A stretch of DNA of 64,000 nucleotides, from assembly GCA_900322175.1 (NCBI GenBank), contig ONYZ01000001.1, positions 1 through 64,000 of the forward strand, read 5' to 3'. The position numbers and the translations under genes are program-made. How positions within the stretch are numbered: position 1 is the first letter of the stretch; the number at the start of each line of letters is the position of its first letter. The notes under the pieces were generated by a model, which worked only from the letters and a program-made list of their open reading frames with translations, did not search any database and had not been told where the DNA came from. Below are positions 59,413 through 64,000 of the stretch, piece by piece. This stretch comes from an uncultured Prevotella sp. (GTDB lineage Bacteria > Bacteroidota > Bacteroidia > Bacteroidales > Bacteroidaceae).

Positions 59413-61589
59413 TCTAGTTGTTTGCGCTCCAGATTGGCACGGGCCACCTGAATGCGTATTGGATCGCCAAGCTGATACTTGGTATGATGACGACGACCGA
59501 TAATCATATAGTTCTTCTCGTCGAAGTCGTAATAGTCGTCGCCAAGGTCGCGGATAGGTATCATACCCTCACAGTGGGTCTCGTCTATCTGCGCATAAAT
59601 ACCATACGACTGTATTCCGCTGATATGAGCATCATAGGTGTTTCCTATCTTGTCGGCCATAAACTCTACCATCTTATACTTTATCGAGTCGCGCTCGGCA
59701 TTCTGACTTATCTGCTCCATATCGCTACAGTGTTCGCAGAACTCTTCGTACTTATCCTTATTAGCCGAGCGGGCTCCATCCTGATACTTGGTGAGCAGCC
59801 GATGAACCATCATATCGGGATAGCGACGGATGGGCGAGGTGAAATGGGTATAGTAGTCGAACGCCAGACCATAGTGGCCGATATTGTGAACACTATACTT
59901 TGCCTTCATCATCGCTCTCAACGCCACAGTCTCGATAGCGTTCTGCTCTCGTGTACCTTCGGCCTCAGTCATCAGGGCGTTAAGCGACTTTGTGATGGCG
60001 CCCTTGGTACCAGCCGTCTTAACCTTATATCCGAACTTGGCCACAAACTCGCGCAGATTCTCCAGTTTCTGTGGATCGGGCTGGTCGTGTATACGATAGG
60101 GCAGCGTCTTTGCCTTTACACCCTTCTTTACCTTACCAATACTCTCGGCAACAGTCTTATTGGCCAATAGCATGAACTCCTCAATCAGTTTGTTGGCATC
60201 CTTTGACACTTTGAAGTAAGCTCTTATTGGCTTGCCGGTCTCGTCGATATCGAAATGCAACTCTTCGCGGTCAAACTTCACACTACCGTTCTTGAATCTT
60301 GCAGCACGCAACTTCTTGGCCAACGCATCGAGTGTTATCAGTTGCTCAGCATTCTCGCCCTTATACGGATTCTTCTTTGTAGCTGCTGGTGCAGGTTCGC
60401 CTGTACCATCCTTCACACCATTGTCTTCCAGTATCTGTTGTACTTCCTCGTAAGCATAGCGGCGATTGCTCTTTATTACGGTATGTGCCAAGTGCCAATC
60501 CTTGATATTAGCCTCATCATCCATCTTGAAGATTACACTATAGCATAGTTTCTCCTCATCTGGACGTAGAGAACATATAAAGTTGCAGAGTCGTTCTGGT
60601 AGCATAGGTATGGTACGGTCTACCAAATAAATACTTGTAGCACGTGCGTATGCCTCCTTGTCGATAGTCGATCCCTCGCGTACATAATGAGATACATCAG
60701 CAATATGAACACCTACCTCCCATAGTCCATTGTCAAGTTTCCTTATAGAGAGAGCATCGTCAAAGTCCTTGGCATCCTTAGGGTCGATGGTGCAGGTAAA
60801 CACATCACGGAAGTCCTCGCGACGGGATATTTCCTCAGCAGATATAGTAGCATCTATCTTCTCAGCGGCCTCTTCTACATTCTTTGGATACTTATAAGGC
60901 AGATTATACTGAGCCAGTATAGCATGCATCTCAGCATTGTTTTCGCCTGTCTTACCCAATATGTCAACTACCGATCCGATGATGTTCTTATGCTCCTGAT
61001 CGGGCCACTGTATCACCTTAACCACAGCCTTGTCGTCGGTCTTTCCACCATTTAGTTTACGCTTGGGGATGATAATGTCGTGAACAAAGGTTGTATCGGG
61101 AGTAACCAGGAAGGCCATATCCTTCTCTACGCGCAACTTACCTACGATAGTATCGTGGGCGCGTTTCACTATCTCGATAACCATTGCCTCCTTGATATGC
61201 TTGTCGCGACGAGCCATCAACGACACCTTCACACGATCACCGTCCATTGCCGACATCGAGTTTCGCTCAGCCACGAATATAGGCGTACCGCCATCATCTG
61301 GCACAAACGAGTTGCGACCGTTGGCTTTTCTATGGAACACACCCTCCTGTACCTGAGTCTTCAGATTAAGCTTATACGAATTGTCACTCACCTTCAACAG
61401 GAAGTCGTCCCACGCCATCTCTTCCATCACGTCGATGGCAAGCATTTTCAGCGGATGAGTATCTAGTTTAAGTACCTTGAATATCTGCTTGAATGTAAAT
61501 GTCTCGTTTGGATTATGCTGAAACAGGTTTTGCAACAGTTCGCTCACCTGCTTCTTTCCCAGCCGTTTTCCACCTTTCTTCTTTCCCAT
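59391..61589 (-). CDS. rnr: Ribonuclease R
   Basis: A 732-residue 3-prime exoribonuclease. A basic N-terminus (K-K-K-G-G-K-R-L-G-K-K) leads to a winged helix, then two cold-shock domains, then the RNB catalytic domain with I-D-P-K-D-A-K-D-F-D-D-A-L-S, whose aspartates bind magnesium. L-P-Y-R-I-H-D-Q-P and F-T-S-P-I-R-R-Y-P-D follow in the RNB domain. An S1 domain (Y-D-A-H-I-S-G-I-Q-S-Y-G-I-Y) ends the protein. It degrades structured RNA. Monocistronic, with its own terminator. Confidence 0.97.
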   Translation of the reverse strand: MGKKKGGKRLGKKQVSELLQNLFQHNPNETFTFKQIFKVLKLDTHPLKMLAIDVMEEMAWDDFLLKVSDNSYKLNLKTQVQEGVFHRKANGRNSFVPDDGGTPIFVAERNSMSAMDGDRVKVSLMARRDKHIKEAMVIEIVKRAHDTIVGKLRVEKDMAFLVTPDTTFVHDIIIPKRKLNGGKTDDKAVVKVIQWPDQEHKNIIGSVVDILGKTGENNAEMHAILAQYNLPYKYPKNVEEAAEKIDATISAEEISRREDFRDVFTCTIDPKDAKDFDDALSIRKLDNGLWEVGVHIADVSHYVREGSTIDKEAYARATSIYLVDRTIPMLPERLCNFICSLRPDEEKLCYSVIFKMDDEANIKDWHLAHTVIKSNRRYAYEEVQQILEDNGVKDGTGEPAPAATKKNPYKGENAEQLITLDALAKKLRAARFKNGSVKFDREELHFDIDETGKPIRAYFKVSKDANKLIEEFMLLANKTVAESIGKVKKGVKAKTLPYRIHDQPDPQKLENLREFVAKFGYKVKTAGTKGAITKSLNALMTEAEGTREQNAIETVALRAMMKAKYSVHNIGHYGLAFDYYTHFTSPIRRYPDMMVHRLLTKYQDGARSANKDKYEEFCEHCSDMEQISQNAERDSIKYKMVEFMADKIGNTYDAHISGIQSYGIYAQIDETHCEGMIPIRDLGDDYYDFDEKNYMIIGRRHHTKYQLGDPIRIQVARANLERKQLDFTLADD

Positions 61590-61621
61590 AGAATTGTTGT
61601 TTATATTATCTTTTCTGAGTG

Positions 61622-61629
61622 CAAAGATA
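61622..61629 (-). promoter_or_regulatory. -7 box for rnr
   Basis: TATCTTTG on the minus strand at 61629-61622, 33 nt before the rnr start. No clear -33 box lies at the right distance; the inverted repeat starts there instead. Confidence 0.5.
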
Positions 61630-61639
61630 GTGTTTTTTT

Positions 61640-61715
61640 CCTACGGATTATACGGATTATACTGATTTTTTTATATTAATTGCTATAAATTCGTTAAATC
61701 CGTATAATCCGTAGG
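61640..61715. repeat. 19-bp inverted repeat inside the rnr/SDR divergent promoter region
   Basis: CCTACGGATTATACGGATT (61640-61658) and AATCCGTATAATCCGTAGG (61697-61715) are perfect reverse complements with a 38-nt spacer. Each arm also contains an internal GGATTATAC repeat. It occupies the positions where -33 boxes of both divergent promoters are expected. This is the type of dispersed intergenic repeat seen in Bacteroidales genomes. Confidence 0.75.
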
Positions 61716-61726
61716 CTTTTTTTTCG

Positions 61727-61734
61727 TACCTTTG
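61727..61734 (+). promoter_or_regulatory. -7 box for the SDR gene
   Basis: TACCTTTG at 61727-61734, 20 nt before the ATG at 61755. No recognisable -33 box; the upstream arm of the inverted repeat ends 12 nt before. Confidence 0.55.
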
Positions 61735-61754
61735 CAGGCAAAATTACAAATGGT

Positions 61755-62750
61755 ATGAAGATATTGATAACTGGTGCGAGCGGATTTATCGGCTCGTTTA
61801 TCGTCGAAGAGGCCATAAACCGCGGGTTCGATACATGGGCTGCTGTGCGCAAAAGCAGTTCTAGAGCTTACCTGCAGGATGAGCATATAAACTTCATCGA
61901 ACTTAACCTCTCGTCGAAATCCCAACTCGTTGAGCAGCTCCGTGGTCATGATTTCGACTACGTGGTTCATGCAGCTGGTGTGACTAAGTGTATCAACAAA
62001 CACGACTTTGCACGCATCAACACCGAGGGCACCAAGAATCTTATCGATGCACTCGTAGAACTGCAGATGCCGCTCAAGCGTTTTGTTTTCGTAAGCAGCC
62101 TCAGCATCTTCGGTGCCATCAAGGAGCAACAGCCTTACGACGAGATTCGCGAATCGGATACGCCAATGCCTAATACAGCCTATGGTGAGAGTAAACTTGC
62201 CGCCGAGCAATATCTTGACCAGATGGCCTCGCGCGTACCTTATATAATATTAAGACCAACTGGAGTATATGGTCCGCGCGAAAAAGACTACTTCATCATG
62301 GCAAAGAGTATTAAGCAGCACTCCGACTTTGCTGTAGGCTACAAGCGCCAGGATATCACCTTTGTTTATGTTCGCGATGTAGTACAGGCTGTATTCCTGG
62401 CTCTCGACAAGGGCAAGAACGGACGCAAGTACTTCCTTAGCGATGGCAACGTGTATCAGAGCGAGACATTCAGCAACCTGATTCACGAGGAACTGGGCCG
62501 ACCTTGGTGGATTCGCATCAAGGCGCCTATCTGGGTACTACGTGTGGTAACATTCTTTGGTGAATACATTGGTAGAATGACAGGCAAGGTAACAGCACTC
62601 AACAACGACAAGTATAACATCCTGCGCCAGCGCAATTGGCGATGTGACATACAGCCCGCCATCAGCGAACTAGGTTATAAGCCTGAATACAATCTTCAGC
62701 GCGGCGTAAAGGAAACTATAAAATGGTATAAAGACAACAAATGGTTATAA
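61755..62750 (+). CDS. Extended SDR NAD-dependent epimerase/dehydratase
   Basis: A 331-residue Rossmann enzyme. The NAD loop I-T-G-A-S-G-F-I-G is at 5-13, the active-site serine in F-V-S-S-L-S, and Y143/K147 in A-Y-G-E-S-K. The pattern resembles UDP-glucose/galactose 4-epimerase-like or dihydroflavonol-reductase-like proteins acting on an unknown substrate. It overlaps the PAP2 gene by 10 nt. A lipid or cell-envelope role is likely given the neighbour. Confidence 0.88.
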   Translation: MKILITGASGFIGSFIVEEAINRGFDTWAAVRKSSSRAYLQDEHINFIELNLSSKSQLVEQLRGHDFDYVVHAAGVTKCINKHDFARINTEGTKNLIDALVELQMPLKRFVFVSSLSIFGAIKEQQPYDEIRESDTPMPNTAYGESKLAAEQYLDQMASRVPYIILRPTGVYGPREKDYFIMAKSIKQHSDFAVGYKRQDITFVYVRDVVQAVFLALDKGKNGRKYFLSDGNVYQSETFSNLIHEELGRPWWIRIKAPIWVLRVVTFFGEYIGRMTGKVTALNNDKYNILRQRNWRCDIQPAISELGYKPEYNLQRGVKETIKWYKDNKWL

Positions 62751-63697
62751 AGAAAATCTTCGAGATAGAAAAGAAGCCCCGCAAGGGATTACTGGCATTC
62801 GAATGGGCAGTATTAGCTTATCTGGCTTTCACACTGCTGCTGATGCTTATTACATACACCAAGTTGCACAACCCCGAAGAGATGCTTTGGGGCAGGGCAC
62901 GCTTTGTGATAACCATGCTGGCGCTATGGGGGGTATATAGACTGATTCCTTGCCGACTAACGATATTTTTCCGTGTGGCCTTGCAACTGATTTATCTGTC
63001 GTGGTGGTATCCCGACACCTACGAGTTCAATCGTATGTTCCCCAATCTCGACCATGTGTTTGCCACCTACGAGCAGCAATTGTTTCACATTCAACCTGCC
63101 CTACTCTTCTCTCAGAAGATATCAAACGCTGTATTCAGTGAACTGATGCACCTGGGCTATGCCTCTTACTTCCCACTAATAGCACTAGTCACGCTCTACT
63201 ACTTCTTCTGCCGCTACCAGGAGTTTCTGCGCATAGAGTTCATCATCCTCGCAGCGTTTATGATATACTATGTCATCTTTGTGTTGCTCCCCGTCACTGG
63301 TCCGCAGTATTATTACCTGGCAGCAGGTATCGAGCAGATAGCCCAAGGCAACTTCCCCAACGTAGGCGACTACTTCTTAACTCACTCCGAACCCCTACCG
63401 ATACCAGGATGGAAAGACGGATTCTTCTATCAGTGTGTGGCAAGCGCCCACGATGCAGGCGAACGCCCCACAGCAGCATTCCCCAGCAGTCATGTTGGCA
63501 TTACCACCATCCTGCTCCTGCTGGCCTGGCATGCCCGCAACCGCAAGCTTATCTACACCATTCTGCCCTTCTACATACTGATGTGTTTTGCTACCGTTTA
63601 CATCCAGGCACACTACGCAGTCGACGTCATCGGAGGTTGGATTTCGGCAGTAGTAATTTATACGGTTTTGCTTTTTTTATCCAAAAAATTTGTTTAA
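62741..63697 (+). CDS. PAP2-superfamily membrane phosphatase (inositol-phosphoceramide-synthase-like)
   Basis: A 318-residue membrane protein with about six helices and the PAP2 motifs: G-E-R-P-T-A-A-F, P-S-S-H-V-G and H-Y-A-V-D-V-I-G-G, with the catalytic histidines in the last two. The arrangement, with the motifs late in the chain and a long N-terminal membrane part, is that of PAP2_3/AUR1-like proteins. Bacteroidetes make phosphoinositol sphingolipids, so a lipid head-group reaction is possible but unproven. Coupled by a 10-nt overlap to the SDR gene. Confidence 0.85.
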   Translation: MVIKKIFEIEKKPRKGLLAFEWAVLAYLAFTLLLMLITYTKLHNPEEMLWGRARFVITMLALWGVYRLIPCRLTIFFRVALQLIYLSWWYPDTYEFNRMFPNLDHVFATYEQQLFHIQPALLFSQKISNAVFSELMHLGYASYFPLIALVTLYYFFCRYQEFLRIEFIILAAFMIYYVIFVLLPVTGPQYYYLAAGIEQIAQGNFPNVGDYFLTHSEPLPIPGWKDGFFYQCVASAHDAGERPTAAFPSSHVGITTILLLLAWHARNRKLIYTILPFYILMCFATVYIQAHYAVDVIGGWISAVVIYTVLLFLSKKFV

Positions 63698-63720
63698 TTC
63701 AAAAATAATACTTATCTTTG
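63689..63720 (+). promoter_or_regulatory. Promoter of greA
   Basis: TTTG at 63689-63692, 20 nt, TATCTTTG at 63713-63720, an excellent Bacteroidetes match. The upstream box lies in the last codons of the PAP2 gene. Expected leader about 95 nt. Confidence 0.8.
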
Positions 63721-63757
63721 CAACCGAATAAGTAAGGATAAGACATATTACAACCGA

Positions 63758-63796
63758 GGATTCCGACACTAATCAAGTCGGGATTCTTTCTTTTTT
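63758..63796 (+). terminator. Terminator-like hairpin in the greA leader
   Basis: GGATTCCGAC (63758-63767) pairs with GTCGGGATTC (63777-63786), ten pairs with two G-U, then TTTCTTTTTT. It lies between the greA promoter and start codon, so it should end most transcripts early or produce a short RNA of about 65-70 nt. Confidence 0.65.
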
Positions 63797-63821
63797 GTTT
63801 AATTAAAAAATAAGATAGATT

Positions 63822-64000
63822 ATGGCTTACATGTCACAAGAAGGCTACGACAAACTGATTGCCGAGCTTCGTCGTTTAGAGGGCGTTGAGCGCCCAAAGG
63901 CTTCAGCAGCTATCGCTGAGGCTCGTGAAAAAGGCGACCTGAGTGAGAACTCAGAGTACGATGCTGCCAAGGAGGCACAGGCTCATCTTGAGGATAAAAT
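63822..64000 (+). CDS. greA: Transcription elongation factor GreA, N-terminal part
   Basis: The first 59 codons are visible: M-A-Y-M-S-Q-E-G-Y-D-K-L, then E-A-R-E-K-G-D-L-S-E-N-S-E-Y. The acidic tip D-L-S-E-N of the coiled-coil that enters the RNA polymerase channel is intact. GreA rescues backtracked polymerase by stimulating RNA cleavage. The gene runs off the window edge. Confidence 0.96.
   Translation, partial: MAYMSQEGYDKLIAELRRLEGVERPKASAAIAEAREKGDLSENSEYDAAKEAQAHLEDK

Noticed and set aside
59418..60170. A 250-codon open frame on the plus strand opposite rnr
   Set aside because: It is fully antisense to the RNB domain of RNase R, has no domain pattern, and its composition mirrors the rnr codon use.
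61683..62210. A 175-codon minus-strand frame opposite the SDR gene
   Set aside because: It covers the conserved NAD-binding and active-site part of the SDR gene in antisense and lacks a promoter.

Overview
The window reads as a Bacteroidales chromosome, most likely Prevotellaceae (Prevotella/Segatella/Xylanibacter group). The evidence is the Bacteroidetes-type promoter (TTTG or TTG, about 20 nt, then TAnnTTTG) in front of several genes, the absence of strong Shine-Dalgarno sequences, the CTnDOT-type TraE/TraF pair, and the mix of capsule, phosphonate and CoA-transferase genes. No species call is justified from sequence alone. No tRNA, rRNA or CRISPR array was seen.

Layout. (1) 1-5.2 kb: the edge of an integrative conjugative element. 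It holds TraF and TraE, small unknown proteins, a KilAC-like protein, a DnaC-like ATPase, a winged-helix replication-type protein and a small helix-turn-helix protein, all on the minus strand, with a divergent S24/LexA-type repressor. No integrase lies in the window. (2) 5.2-12.9 kb: accessory or defence island. It holds a frameshifted helicase-associated-domain gene, then a tightly overlapped four-gene operon (PLD nuclease with a PUA/EVE-like tail, TIR protein, second TIR-like protein, HNH nuclease), then a cytosolic class-3 lipase with an unknown partner and a decayed fragment of that partner. (3) 13.1-47.6 kb: a large surface-polysaccharide locus, all on the minus strand. It encodes GDP-fucose synthesis (gmd, fcl), ManNAc supply (wecB), a complete 2-aminoethylphosphonate branch (pntC, pepM, ppd, phnW) with a LicD transferase, Wzx, Wzy, CapA-like and TupA-like proteins, several glycosyltransferases, 3-amino-3,6-dideoxyhexose enzymes (aminotransferase, acyltransferase, RmlA, two FdtA-type cupins) and a PglC/WcaJ-type initiating transferase. 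Two guests sit inside it: an ApeA-type HEPN defence gene with a small partner (41.2-43.7 kb), and an opine/ATP-grasp/enolase module (16.2-23.0 kb) that includes a 36-residue membrane protein too short for ordinary gene calling. (4) 47.7-50.8 kb: housekeeping genes (CoA-transferase, small lipoprotein, hemolysin III family). (5) 50.9-59.3 kb: a divergent set of exported proteins (caspase-like peptidase, CsgG-like protein, LPP20-like protein, DUF4384-like protein, 986-residue coiled-coil transglutaminase-like protein, CHASE2 membrane protein, small secreted protein) that looks like one envelope system. (6) 59.4-64 kb: RNase R, an SDR epimerase, a PAP2-family phosphatase, and the start of greA behind a terminator-like leader hairpin.

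How the parts work together. The capsule locus appears to make a fucose- and amino-sugar-containing glycan carrying aminoethylphosphonate through CMP-AEP and LicD. The opine module may add an unusual amino-acid substituent. The three strongest candidates for undescribed systems are the TIR/TIR/PLD/HNH operon, the opine/ATP-grasp/enolase module and the caspase/CHASE2/transglutaminase envelope cluster. All functional statements rest on motif reading and remembered family knowledge; no database search was run.
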